From contig NCEV01000026.1 of assembly GCA_002280875.1 (NCBI GenBank), forward strand, positions 1-43,317: a DNA stretch of 43,317 nt, read 5' to 3'. Shown here in pieces: positions 8,402 to 16,212 of the stretch. The notes below the pieces were generated by a model. That model saw nothing but the letters and a program-made list of their open reading frames with translations. It did not search any database and was not told the origin of the DNA. Every line of letters starts with the position of its first letter. Position 1 is the first letter of the stretch. The stretch comes from Caulobacter sp. 32-67-35 (GTDB taxonomy: Bacteria; Pseudomonadota; Alphaproteobacteria; Caulobacterales; Caulobacteraceae). The translations under genes were made by a program, and so were the position numbers.

Positions 8402-8623
8402 CTACCAGCGCCAGTCGTGACGGATCGGCGAGTCGGCGCGGCGCTCGCGAAACACCTTCAGGGCCAGGGGCGGATTGATCAGCAGGAGGCCCGCCCAGAC
8501 CAGCAGCACGCCGCCGTAGTTGATGGCGCCCAGCCAGCCCGTGGGACGACCCGGCCGCCCCTGGCGACGCGACACCGACGGGCGCGGCGCATTGTGATAC
8601 TGGGGCATGGCGTAGTCGGTCAT
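8402..8623 (-). CDS. Small single-pass membrane protein (73 aa)
   Basis: A 73-residue protein with a polar, basic N-terminus (MTDYAMPQYHNAPRPSVSRR, arginine- and glycine-rich to about residue 28), one hydrophobic segment (about 31-52) and a charged C-terminus ending HDWRW. The start at 8623 is fixed by an excellent AAGGAGG ribosome binding site five bases upstream; the longer extension to 8650 overlaps that site. No function is recognised. It is the first gene before the dipeptide epimerase on this strand and may share its transcript. Confidence 0.65.
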   Translation of the reverse strand: MTDYAMPQYHNAPRPSVSRRQGRPGRPTGWLGAINYGGVLLVWAGLLLINPPLALKVFRERRADSPIRHDWRW

Positions 8624-8746
8624 GGCATCCTCCTTGGATGCCCCGACCATCGCCCCTATCTACGTCGGAAACGGACGCATGCATCGCGACCGAACCGTCA
8701 GCCGCTTCGGGGCGTTGATCCCGAACCCTCAGCCAGAGATCCAAGC

Positions 8747-9061
8747 ATGTCCAAGCCGATCACGATCACCATCCCCCACCAGCTTGGCGCGGTCGAGGCG
8801 CGGCGACGGATCGAGAACGGCTTCGCTCAAATGGCCGGCCAGATTCCAGGCGGCGGCGCCGACAAGGTTCACCAGTCGTGGAACGGCGACACCATGACCT
8901 TCTCGGCCGTGGCCATGGGTCAGACGATCAGCGGCACCATGGATGTGCTGGGCGACATGGTGAAGCTGGATATCGTCCTGCCGGGGATGCTGGGCATGAT
9001 CGCGGGCAAGATCAGAGACCAGTTGCAGAAGCGTGGTCAGCTGCTGCTCGAGAAGAAGTAG
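8747..9061 (+). CDS. Polyhydroxyalkanoic acid system family protein
   Basis: A 104-residue protein matching the small family often annotated as polyhydroxyalkanoic acid system or PHA granule-associated protein. The N-terminus MSKPITITIPHQLGAVEARR and the strand-rich middle (HQSWNGDTMTFSAVAMGQTISGTM) are characteristic, followed by the hydrophobic VLPGMLGMIAGKI and a basic C-terminus. It is predicted to be cytoplasmic. No PHA synthase or phasin gene is nearby, so a role in PHA granules is family annotation only. It is convergent with the DUF983 gene, with 12 bases between stop codons. Confidence 0.8.
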   Translation: MSKPITITIPHQLGAVEARRRIENGFAQMAGQIPGGGADKVHQSWNGDTMTFSAVAMGQTISGTMDVLGDMVKLDIVLPGMLGMIAGKIRDQLQKRGQLLLEKK

Positions 9062-9073
9062 GCTGACCGGGGC

Positions 9074-9481
9074 CTAGAGGCGGCGCGGATCGCGATCGTG
9101 CCGGCCCACGCTCTCGAACCGGCCTTCCTCGGCCTTGTGGATGAACTGCGACGCCACCAGCCAGGCCTTGACGGGGCGAAGCGTGCCCAGACAGCCCGCC
9201 AGCAAGGCCGGGAACACGGTGGCGAAATGCACCCAGATCGGCGGGTGGTAGGCGACCTCCACCCAGGCGAACACGGCGATGACCACGATGCCGACGCCGC
9301 TCATCACGAAGAAGGCCGGACCATCGGCCGGGTCGGCGAAGGCATAGCTCAGGCCGCAGCGATCGCAGCCCGGGGCCAGCTTCAGAAAGCCCCTGAACAG
9401 CTTGCCCTCGCCGCAACGCGGACAGCGGCAGCGCAGGCCTGAGACGATCGGCGACGGGGAGTTGTAGAGCGGATCGGCCAT
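9074..9481 (-). CDS. DUF983 family zinc-ribbon membrane protein
   Basis: A 135-residue inner-membrane protein of the DUF983 family. Two CxxC pairs at the N-terminus, CRCPRCGEGKLF and CDRCGLSY, form a likely zinc ribbon, followed by two hydrophobic segments (about residues 55-77 and 82-100) and a basic tail. The family is common in alphaproteobacteria and often lies near heme-copper oxidase genes, but no such neighbours are seen here. It is transcribed divergently from the MocR-type regulator, and the shared 82-base spacer holds a strong dyad that may control both. Confidence 0.88.
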   Translation of the reverse strand: MADPLYNSPSPIVSGLRCRCPRCGEGKLFRGFLKLAPGCDRCGLSYAFADPADGPAFFVMSGVGIVVIAVFAWVEVAYHPPIWVHFATVFPALLAGCLGTLRPVKAWLVASQFIHKAEEGRFESVGRHDRDPRRL

Positions 9482-9510
9482 TGAAAGCCCTTCCTACAAT
9501 CGTGCGACTG

Positions 9511-9540
9511 ATACATACATTACGGGCACAATGTATGCAT
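9511..9540. promoter_or_regulatory. Dyad between the DUF983 and MocR-type genes, likely regulator operator
   Basis: A perfect inverted repeat CATACATT (9514-9521) and AATGTATG (9530-9537) with an 8-base spacer. It extends outward to 11 positions per arm with a single mismatch (9511-9521 against 9530-9540). It is AT-rich in a GC-rich context. It overlaps the most upstream possible ATG (9531) of the regulator, supporting the downstream start at 9564. Autoregulation by the MocR-type protein is inferred. Confidence 0.6.
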
Positions 9541-9563
9541 TCAGGGGTCGCGAGACAACCGTC

Positions 9564-10922
9564 ATGCCATCGAACCCCTCTACCGCTTGGCTGAAACGCG
9601 CCGAAGGGCTGATCGGCCCGGCCTACAAGCGTTTGGCGCAGGCGCTTGAGGCGGCGATCGCGCAGGGCGAGCTCCAGGCCGGCGACCAGATCCCCGCCCA
9701 GCGCGAGGTCGCGCGGCTGGTTGGCGTCGATTTCACCACCGTCACCCGCGCCTATGCCCTGGCGCGCGAGCGTGGGCTGATCGAGGGGACGACGGGGCGC
9801 GGGACCTTCGTCAGGAGCCAGACCGGGGAGGACGAGGCGGGTCTGGTCGACCTGTCGATGAACCTGCCGCCCCAGCCCCGCAGCCTGAACCTCAGCGCCC
9901 TGCTGCGGGAAACGACCGGGGCGGTGCTGGCCCGCACCGATCCGGCGGTGTTGCTTGCCTATCACCCCGGCGCCGGGTCGCTGGCCCAGCGCGCGGCGGC
10001 GGCCAGCTGGCTGGCGCCGACTTTGGGCGAAATCGCGCCCGAGCGGGTGCTGATCGGCAGCGGCGCCCAGACCGCGCTCAGCGCCCTGCTTGAGCTGCTG
10101 GCGGCGCCGGGCGATGCGATCATCGTCGAGGCCCTGACCTATCCTGGCCTTCTGACCGCTGCGGCCCGACGGGGTTTGCACGTCATCCCCTGCCCCATGG
10201 ACGCCGAAGGGCTGGAGCCGGGCGCCCTGGCGCGGCTCTGCGCTGCACATGCCCCTCGCGCGATCTACTGCAACCCCACCTTCCAGAACCCGACCACCGC
10301 GACCATGAGCCAGGCGCGGCGCGAGGCCATCGCGGCCGTGGCGAAGGCGGCGGCGGTTCCGATCCTCGAGGACGACGCCTATGGCCTGCTGCCGGCGGCG
10401 CCCCTGCCCGCCCTGGCCAGCCTGTGGCCGGAAGGGGTGTTTCACATCGCCACTACCGCCAAGACCCTGTCGCCGGGCCTGCGGATCGCCTTCGTGGTCG
10501 CGCCGGAGGATCGAGTCGCCGAAACCACCCGGGCGCTGCACGCCATAGCGCAGATGCCGGCGCCTTTGATGGCCGCCGTGGTCACGGCCTGGATTCGGGA
10601 CGGCGACGCCCTGCGCGTGTTGGACGGTGTTCGGCGCGAGGCGGTCGAACGACGGCGGCTGGCCGCCGAACTCTTGCCGGCGGCGGTGGGCGGGCCCGAA
10701 AGCCTGCACATCTGGCTGGACCTGCCGAGCGGCTGGAGTCGGGGCCGGCTGCCGGAGGCAGCGCGCGCGCGCGGGCTGTCGCTGGTCGACGCTGAAAGCT
10801 TCCGGGCGCCGGGCGTCACGCGGGAGGGTGTTCGCCTGTCGCTGGGCGCGCCGGGCAAGGCGGCGACCCTGGCGCGGGCCTTGCGGGAGCTGGCGGGTTT
10901 GCTGACGGCGGGACCGGCCTAG
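9564..10922 (+). CDS. MocR-type GntR regulator with PLP aminotransferase-like domain
   Basis: A 452-residue fusion regulator. An N-terminal winged helix-turn-helix of the GntR type (IPAQREVARLVGVDFTTVTRAYALARERGLI, then GRGTFV) is linked to a fold-type I aminotransferase-like domain. Asparagine (CNPTFQNPT), aspartate (ILEDDAYGLL) and the PLP-lysine motif (TTAKTLSPGLR) are all retained, so it probably binds PLP. Proteins of this kind sense PLP or amino compounds and control nearby metabolic or transport genes. The start at 9564 (MPSNPSTAWLKR) is preferred over 9531 because the earlier ATG lies inside the operator-like dyad. The target is unknown; it is adjacent to and divergent from DUF983. 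Its stop overlaps the next, convergent gene by 4 bases. Confidence 0.88.
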   Translation: MPSNPSTAWLKRAEGLIGPAYKRLAQALEAAIAQGELQAGDQIPAQREVARLVGVDFTTVTRAYALARERGLIEGTTGRGTFVRSQTGEDEAGLVDLSMNLPPQPRSLNLSALLRETTGAVLARTDPAVLLAYHPGAGSLAQRAAAASWLAPTLGEIAPERVLIGSGAQTALSALLELLAAPGDAIIVEALTYPGLLTAAARRGLHVIPCPMDAEGLEPGALARLCAAHAPRAIYCNPTFQNPTTATMSQARREAIAAVAKAAAVPILEDDAYGLLPAAPLPALASLWPEGVFHIATTAKTLSPGLRIAFVVAPEDRVAETTRALHAIAQMPAPLMAAVVTAWIRDGDALRVLDGVRREAVERRRLAAELLPAAVGGPESLHIWLDLPSGWSRGRLPEAARARGLSLVDAESFRAPGVTREGVRLSLGAPGKAATLARALRELAGLLTAGPA

Positions 10923-11125
10923 AACTCGCCCTCGTCCTCGTCGCCCTCGCCGGCCACGTCATCCTCGCCGCCGGTCGCCAGCTCCAGCGAGTCGATGATG
11001 TCATCCATCTGCTCGGCCGTGATCGAGACATACAGGGTGTCGCCACCGATGGCCGAGACCAGCAGGCGATAGCCGTCTTCGGTCTCTTGCAGGCTGAACG
11101 ACTGGAGGGGCTGCAGCTTGGCCAT
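10919..11125 (-). CDS. Small acidic hypothetical protein (68 aa)
   Basis: A 68-residue protein beginning MAKLQPLQSFSLQETEDGYRL, with a short beta-rich domain (LLVSAIGGDTLYVSITAEQMDDII) and a very acidic tail (GGEDDVAGEGDEDEGEF). No membrane segment or signal is present. The ATG at 11125 has GGAG eight bases upstream; a longer start at 11146 is less likely. Function is not recognised; the acidic tail could make protein contacts. Its stop codon overlaps that of the MocR-type gene, which is convergent. Confidence 0.65.
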   Translation of the reverse strand: MAKLQPLQSFSLQETEDGYRLLVSAIGGDTLYVSITAEQMDDIIDSLELATGGEDDVAGEGDEDEGEF

Positions 11126-11186
11126 GGAAGGCTCCGGTAAAATCAAGGCGCGGATATAGGCTCACGCGCCCGGTTTTGCCACGCCC

Positions 11187-11819
11187 CTACTTCAGCGCCC
11201 CACGTCGCAGCATGGCGATGTGGGCGGCGATCAGGGTTTCGCGCTCCACCCAGGGAAACTCGGGTCGGGCGATCAGCAGCGAGACCAGGCCGTGCAGTCC
11301 CGCCCACAGGGCCTGGGCGGTCACGACGACGTCGTCCAGCGCCGTCAGGCCCGCCACGTGATATTCTCCGACGATCTCGCAGAACATCGCGAACGCCTCC
11401 TTGCCGGCGATCATCGGGCGGCTGTTGGTCTTGTCCAGGAACTCACCGTTCGGGCCCTTCTCGATCATGAAGGCCACGCGGTAGGCGTTGGGGTGCTCCA
11501 TGCCGAAATCGATATAGACCCGCATGGCGCGCTCGAAATTGGCCGGGGTCGGGACATGGTTGGTGCGCGCGGCGCACATTCGCTCGACCAGGATGGCGAA
11601 GGCCCGCACGCACAGCTCGGCGGCCATATCGTCCTTGGTGGCGAAATAGGCATAGAGCGCCGGCTGCGAGATGCCGGCCTGCTCGGCGATCTGGCGCGTG
11701 GACACGGCGTGAACGCCCTTCTCGCCAAACAGCGCCAGGGCTGCGTCGAGGATTTCTTCCCGCCGCTCGCTGCCTTGCCCCTTGGCCTTGCGCGGCGATC
11801 TTGTGGTTGGCGTCTTCAT
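11187..11819 (-). CDS. TetR/AcrR family repressor (WHG-type C-terminal domain), divergent from RND operon
   Basis: A 210-residue TetR-family regulator. The N-terminal helix-turn-helix (REEILDAALALFGEKGVHAVSTRQIAEQAGISQPALYAYFATKDDM, about residues 19-64) is canonical. The C-terminal domain carries ALWAGLHGLVSLLI, as in the WHG subgroup. The start at 11819 (MKTPTTRSPRKAKG) is chosen because the longer frame to 11939 runs through the operator and into the adaptor gene. It is divergent from a two-gene RND pump, the usual arrangement for a local repressor of efflux. The 90-base spacer contains a long imperfect palindrome. The ligand is unknown but is probably a pump substrate. Confidence 0.9.
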   Translation of the reverse strand: MKTPTTRSPRKAKGQGSERREEILDAALALFGEKGVHAVSTRQIAEQAGISQPALYAYFATKDDMAAELCVRAFAILVERMCAARTNHVPTPANFERAMRVYIDFGMEHPNAYRVAFMIEKGPNGEFLDKTNSRPMIAGKEAFAMFCEIVGEYHVAGLTALDDVVVTAQALWAGLHGLVSLLIARPEFPWVERETLIAAHIAMLRRGALK

Positions 11820-11848
11820 TTTCCGACCTTCATCATCCCGCGTCGCGC

Positions 11849-11896
11849 TTGACAAGCCACCACAATCTATCACTGATAACTTATCACCGATTGATT
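11849..11896 (+). promoter_or_regulatory. RND operon promoter with TetR-type palindromic operator
   Basis: A consensus -35 box TTGACA is at 11849-11854. Downstream is a perfect TGATAA-C-TTATCA palindrome (11874-11886), part of a larger imperfect dyad spanning 11864-11896 with 13 of 16 positions paired around a central base at 11880. The dyad covers the expected -10 region, so bound repressor would block polymerase. The -10 hexamer itself is weak and uncertain. Confidence 0.65.
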
Positions 11897-11909
11897 TGGA
11901 ACTCGGACG

Positions 11910-13001
11910 ATGCGGCGCTCTCCCCAGCCCCTTCTCCAACGCGCCTGGCGGCCGCTGGTCTTCGCGGCCGCCCTGCCTTTGCTTGCCTCGTGCGGCGGCA
12001 AGGCCAAGGAAGCCGAAGCGCCAGCCTTGCCGACGCCCGTCGAGGCCGCCCGGGTCGCCGCGCCCAACGCCGCTGGAACGGTGTCGGGGACCGGCACGCT
12101 GGAGCGCCGCCGCGAGATGGCGCTGTCGTTCCGCATCGCCGGCGTGCTGACCCGGATGACCGTCGAGGCCGGCGACAGCGTGCGGGCCGGCCAGGTGATC
12201 GCCACCATCGATCCGGCCAATCTGGACGCCCGCCAGCAGCAGACCTCGGCCGACCTGGAGCGCGCCCGCCGAGACGTCGAGCGCGACAAGGCCCTGTTCG
12301 AGAAGGGCTATGTCAGCCGCCAGCGACTGGATGACCGCCAGAGCGCGCTGAAATCCGCCCAGGCGGCTTACAGTTCCGCGTCGTTCGACCGCCGCTGGGC
12401 CCAGCTGGTCTCGCCGGCCTCGGGCGTCGTGCTGGCCCGCGCGGTCCAGACCGGCGAGGTGGTCCAGCCCGGCCAGGTGGTGGCGCGCGTCGCCGACCTG
12501 AACAGCCCGCTGGTCCTGCGCCTGCCGCTGGCCGCTCGCGACGCCGCCCGCGTGCGGGTCGGAGACACCGCGCAGGTCAAGGTCGAGGATCTGGGCGGGC
12601 AGTCGCTCGACGGAACCGTCACCCGCGTCGGCGAGGCGGCCGACACCCGCACCGGAGCCGTCACGGTCGAGATCGAACTGGCGGGCCGCCCCGATCTGCG
12701 CAGCGGCCAGATCGCTAGCGCCCAGCTATCGGTCCGCGCCGCCGCCAGCGCCGGCAATGGCTTTGCCCGCATCCCCGCCGAGGCCGTGCTGGAGGCCGCC
12801 GGCGCCCGCGCCTTCGTGCTGCGGTTGGACGGCGGCGTCGCTCGCCGGACGGCGGTGGCCTTTGGCGGCTTTGACGGCGACGACGCCCTGGTCTCGGGCC
12901 TGGCTGACGGCGCCCAGGTGATCACGGCCGGCGCCGGCTTTGTCAGCGATGGCGAGAAAGTGCGCGTCGTCGATCCGGCCAAGCTGGCCGGGGGCCGATA
13001 G
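11910..13001 (+). CDS. RND efflux periplasmic adaptor subunit (membrane fusion protein)
   Basis: A 363-residue membrane fusion protein that would bridge the inner-membrane RND pump and an outer-membrane channel. It starts with a lipoprotein signal (lipobox LLASC, cysteine near residue 28). A lipoyl-like half (ALSFRIAGVLTRMTVEAGDSVRAGQVIATID), an alpha-hairpin (ARRDVERDKALFEKGYVSRQ), the second lipoyl half (GVVLARAVQTGEVVQPGQVVARVAD), a beta-barrel domain and a membrane-proximal domain follow in the usual order. The stop is two bases before the GTG of the pump gene, so they are cotranscribed. No outer-membrane channel gene is present nearby, so TolC-like partner supply is inferred to be elsewhere. 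Confidence 0.93.
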   Translation: MRRSPQPLLQRAWRPLVFAAALPLLASCGGKAKEAEAPALPTPVEAARVAAPNAAGTVSGTGTLERRREMALSFRIAGVLTRMTVEAGDSVRAGQVIATIDPANLDARQQQTSADLERARRDVERDKALFEKGYVSRQRLDDRQSALKSAQAAYSSASFDRRWAQLVSPASGVVLARAVQTGEVVQPGQVVARVADLNSPLVLRLPLAARDAARVRVGDTAQVKVEDLGGQSLDGTVTRVGEAADTRTGAVTVEIELAGRPDLRSGQIASAQLSVRAAASAGNGFARIPAEAVLEAAGARAFVLRLDGGVARRTAVAFGGFDGDDALVSGLADGAQVITAGAGFVSDGEKVRVVDPAKLAGGR

Positions 13002-13003
13002 TC

Positions 13004-16000
13004 GTGAAGTTCGATCTGGCCGGAATAGCGGTTCACCGCTGGCAGTTCACCCTGGTGGCGTTCGGCCTGCTGGTGATGCTGGGCGTCAACGCCTTCACCA
13101 GCATTCCGCGGTCGGAGGATCCGCACTTCCCGATCCCGATCGTCGTCATCCGCGCCGTGCTGCCGGGGGCCGAACCCTCGGAGATGGAGCAACTGGTCGT
13201 CGATCCTATCGAGGACGCGGTCGATGGTCTGGACAATATCGACAAGGTGGAATCGACCAGCCTGGACGGCGCGGCCGTGGTGCGCGTCCACTTCACCTGG
13301 GATGTCGATCCGGAGCGCAAATACGACCAGGTGGTGCGCGAGGTGAACGCCATTCGCGGCAGCCTGCCCAGTGGCATTGCCAGGCTCGATATCCAGCGGG
13401 CCCGCACCACCGAGGTCGCTATCGTCCAGGTCGCCCTGACCAGCGACGTGCTGCCCATGCGTCGCCTGGAAAAGACCGCTGACCGCCTGCGCGAGCGACT
13501 GGACCGGGTGCCCGGCGTACGCGAGGCCCGATATTGGGGCGCGCCGTCGTCCGAGGTGCAGGTCACCCTGGATCTCGCCCGCCTGTCGGCCCTGAGACTG
13601 CCCGCCACCGCCGTCGCCGACGCCCTGCGCCAGGCTGGCGCCGAGGCCCCTATCGGCGCGGTCCAGGCCGGAGAGCGCCGTTTCAACGTCAAGTCCGGCG
13701 GGGCCTTCCGCTCGCTGGAAGCGGTGGGCGACACGCCGGTGCGTTCCGTTGGCGGCCAGGTGACCCGCGTGCGCGACGTGGCCAAGGTGGCCTGGGCCCA
13801 GGCCGAGCCCACCCATCTGGCCCGTTTCAACGGCCGGCGCGCCGTGTTCCTGACCGTAACCCAGAAGGACGGCCAGGACGTCGCCAGGATCACCAAGAGC
13901 GTCGAGCAGGTGCTGGACGAGTATGAAAAGATCCTGCCCGCCGGCGTGAAACTGCAACGCGGCTTCGTCCAAGCCGACAACGTCAAGCATCGCCTGAACG
14001 CCCTGTTCCGGGATTTCGGCATCGCCCTGGTTCTGGTGCTGATCACCCTGCTGCCGCTGGGTCCGCGCGCCGGGCTGGTGGTGATGGTCTCGATCCCGCT
14101 GTCCCTGCTGATCGGACTGTCGATGCTGCAGGCCTTCGGCTTTACGCTCAACCAGCTGTCCATCGCCGGTTTCGTGCTGTCGCTGGGCCTGCTGGTCGAT
14201 GACAGCATCGTCATCACCGAGAACATCGCCCGCCGCATCCGCGAGGGCGAGGAGCGCACCGAGGCCGCCGTCAACGGCACGCGCCAGATCGGCCTGGCGG
14301 TGATCGGCTGCACGGCCACCCTGATGCTGGCCTTCCTGCCGCTGATGGCCCTGCCCGCCGGCTCGGGCGCCTATATCAAGTCGCTGCCGGTCACCGTGCT
14401 GTGCACGATCGCCGCCTCGCTGCTGGTCTCGATGACCCCCGAAGGCAACGCCCTCCTGCAGGCGGTCAATGGCGGCATTCACCGGTTCTATCGCCCGGTG
14501 CTGCATCGGGCCCTTGCCCGGCCGTGGGTGGCCCTGGCGATCATGCTGGCCCTGTGCCTGACCACCTATCCGCTGGTGAAACTGATCGGCTCTAGCCTGT
14601 TCCCGCCCGCCGAGACCCCGCAGTTCCTGGTGCGGATCGAGACCCCCGACGGCACGTCCCTGGCCCGCACCGACCGCGCCCTGAAGTTCGTGGAACAGCG
14701 CCTGAAGGCGACCCCTGAAGTCACCTGGCGCGCCGCCAATCTGGGCCGCGGCAATCCGCAGATCTTCTACAACCAGCAGCAACGCGAGAGCGCCACGACC
14801 TATGCCGAGGTGTTCGTCAGCCTCAAGGCCTGGGAGCCGGGGCGGAGCGACCAGGTGCTGGACGGCCTGCGGCGCGACTTCAGCAACTTCCCTGGCGCGC
14901 GGATCAGCGTCGTCACCTTCGAGAACGGCCCGCCGATCGACGCGCCGATCGCCATCCGTCTGACCGGTCAGAACCTCGATGCGCTCAAGGCCCTGGCCGC
15001 CCGCGCCGAGGCGACCCTGAAGGCCACCCCCGGCACGCGCGACGTGACCAACCCCGTCCGCCTGGACCGCACGGATCTTGACCTCGGCGTCGATGAGGCC
15101 AAGGCCTCGGCCCTGGGCGTACCGGCCGGCGCAGCCCGGCGCGTGGCCCGCCTGGCCCTGTCTGGCGAGGAGACCGCCCGCTTCCGCGACCCGGACGGCG
15201 ACGACTATGCGGTCAAGGTGCGGCTGCCGATGGAGCAGGCTGACGGCGCGGCGCGCAATCCGCTTTCGGCCCTCAAGGGGGTCTATGTGCCCACCGCCGA
15301 CGGCCTTTCCACGCCGCTGGACGCTGTCGCCACACCGACCCTGAAATCCAGCCCCGCCCGCATCGACCGCTTTGACCGCGAGCGGACGGTGACCGTCACG
15401 TCCTATGTCGCCACCGGCTTCCTGGCCGCCAAGGTGACGGAGGACGTCGTCGCGCGGCTGGAAAAGGACCTGCCGCTGCCGCCCGGCTATCGCCTGACCC
15501 TGGGCGGCCAGGCCGAGGCCCAGTCGGAGAGCTTCGCCGGCCTGGGCGCGGCGGTGCTGATCGCGGTGTTCGGCATCCTGGCGGTACTGGTCCTGGAATT
15601 CCAGAAGTTCAAGACGGCCCTGGTCGTGGCCGGCATCATTCCGTTCGGCATCTTCGGCGCGGTGGCGGCCCTGGCTATCACCGGCAATTCGCTGAGCTTC
15701 ACCGCCACGATCGGCCTGATCGCCCTGATCGGTATCGAGATCAAGAACTCGATCCTGCTGGTCGACTTCACCGAACAGCTGCGCCGCGAGGGCATGGGTC
15801 TGCACGACGCCATCGAAAAGGCCGGCGAGGTGCGGTTCCTGCCCGTGCTGCTGACCAGCGTCACGGCGATCGGCGGGTTGTTGCCCTTGGCGCTGGAACG
15901 GTCGGGTCTGTACTCGCCGCTGGCCATCGCGATCATCGGCGGGCTGATCACCTCGACCGTACTGTCGCGGGTGGCGACGCCGGTGATGTACTGGCTGACC

Positions 16001-16030
16001 GCGCGGGGGGATGAGCGGGCAACCGCATAG
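13004..16030 (+). CDS. RND efflux transporter permease
   Basis: A 1008-residue inner-membrane drug/proton antiporter of the AcrB/MexB superfamily. Twelve membrane segments with two large periplasmic loops are inferred from the pattern. Visible marks are an N-terminal helix followed by SIPRSEDPHFPIPI, the porter region, and the TM4 charge pair in GLLVDDSIVITEN (Asp at about 399-400). A second-half mirror appears as IGLIALIGIEIKNSILLVDF, followed by a TM12 region near the end. It is somewhat shorter than AcrB (about 1049), as in several HAE-type and MdtB-like pumps. The start is GTG at 13004, two bases after the adaptor stop. Substrate unknown; regulated with the adaptor by the divergent TetR. 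Confidence 0.93.
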   Translation: MKFDLAGIAVHRWQFTLVAFGLLVMLGVNAFTSIPRSEDPHFPIPIVVIRAVLPGAEPSEMEQLVVDPIEDAVDGLDNIDKVESTSLDGAAVVRVHFTWDVDPERKYDQVVREVNAIRGSLPSGIARLDIQRARTTEVAIVQVALTSDVLPMRRLEKTADRLRERLDRVPGVREARYWGAPSSEVQVTLDLARLSALRLPATAVADALRQAGAEAPIGAVQAGERRFNVKSGGAFRSLEAVGDTPVRSVGGQVTRVRDVAKVAWAQAEPTHLARFNGRRAVFLTVTQKDGQDVARITKSVEQVLDEYEKILPAGVKLQRGFVQADNVKHRLNALFRDFGIALVLVLITLLPLGPRAGLVVMVSIPLSLLIGLSMLQAFGFTLNQLSIAGFVLSLGLLVDDSIVITENIARRIREGEERTEAAVNGTRQIGLAVIGCTATLMLAFLPLMALPAGSGAYIKSLPVTVLCTIAASLLVSMTPEGNALLQAVNGGIHRFYRPVLHRALARPWVALAIMLALCLTTYPLVKLIGSSLFPPAETPQFLVRIETPDGTSLARTDRALKFVEQRLKATPEVTWRAANLGRGNPQIFYNQQQRESATTYAEVFVSLKAWEPGRSDQVLDGLRRDFSNFPGARISVVTFENGPPIDAPIAIRLTGQNLDALKALAARAEATLKATPGTRDVTNPVRLDRTDLDLGVDEAKASALGVPAGAARRVARLALSGEETARFRDPDGDDYAVKVRLPMEQADGAARNPLSALKGVYVPTADGLSTPLDAVATPTLKSSPARIDRFDRERTVTVTSYVATGFLAAKVTEDVVARLEKDLPLPPGYRLTLGGQAEAQSESFAGLGAAVLIAVFGILAVLVLEFQKFKTALVVAGIIPFGIFGAVAALAITGNSLSFTATIGLIALIGIEIKNSILLVDFTEQLRREGMGLHDAIEKAGEVRFLPVLLTSVTAIGGLLPLALERSGLYSPLAIAIIGGLITSTVLSRVATPVMYWLTARGDERATA

Positions 16031-16145
16031 ATCCTCCCCCTGAAGGGGGAGGCGGCCGGAGGCCGGTGGGGGTAGTCGGCAATGACTTGGCCGTCACTTC
16101 CCCCTCCGATCGCTTCGCGATCCCCTCCCCCTTCAGGGGGAGGAC
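16031..16145. repeat. G/C-run palindromic intergenic element, type B
   Basis: An element directly after the RND pump stop. It has outer arms CCTCCCCCTGAAGGGGGAGG on the left and a CCTCCCCCTTCAGGGGGAGG arm on the right, a GGCCGGAGGCC hairpin, and an inner perfect hairpin GATCGC-ttc-GCGATC (16108-16122). Its architecture parallels the type A element at 3024-3134 but the inner sequence differs. It probably ends or stabilises the RND transcript; that role is inferred. Confidence 0.8.
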
Positions 16146-16164
16146 TTAGATCCGACTTGCCTAT

Positions 16165-16178
16165 TATACACTCGTATA
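16165..16178. promoter_or_regulatory. AT-rich dyad TATAC-ACTC-GTATA upstream of the FAD enzyme gene
   Basis: A perfect 5-4-5 inverted repeat TATAC (16165-16169) and GTATA (16174-16178) lies in the only AT-rich stretch of the leader, 35 bases before the ATG of the FAD enzyme gene. It is a plausible promoter and TetR-type operator for the FAD enzyme, Rieske and TetR group. Assignment to the TetR protein at 19169-19774 is inference. Confidence 0.5.
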
Positions 16179-16212
16179 GCAACCTCTCCCCACACATCGG
16201 GGAACAAACCAC

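Noticed and set aside
12368-15805. 1145-codon open frame antisense to the RND adaptor and pump genes
   Set aside because: Shadow of GC-rich coding sequence; its translation is Gln/His/Gly/Arg-rich without recognisable domains, while the plus strand encodes clear RND proteins.
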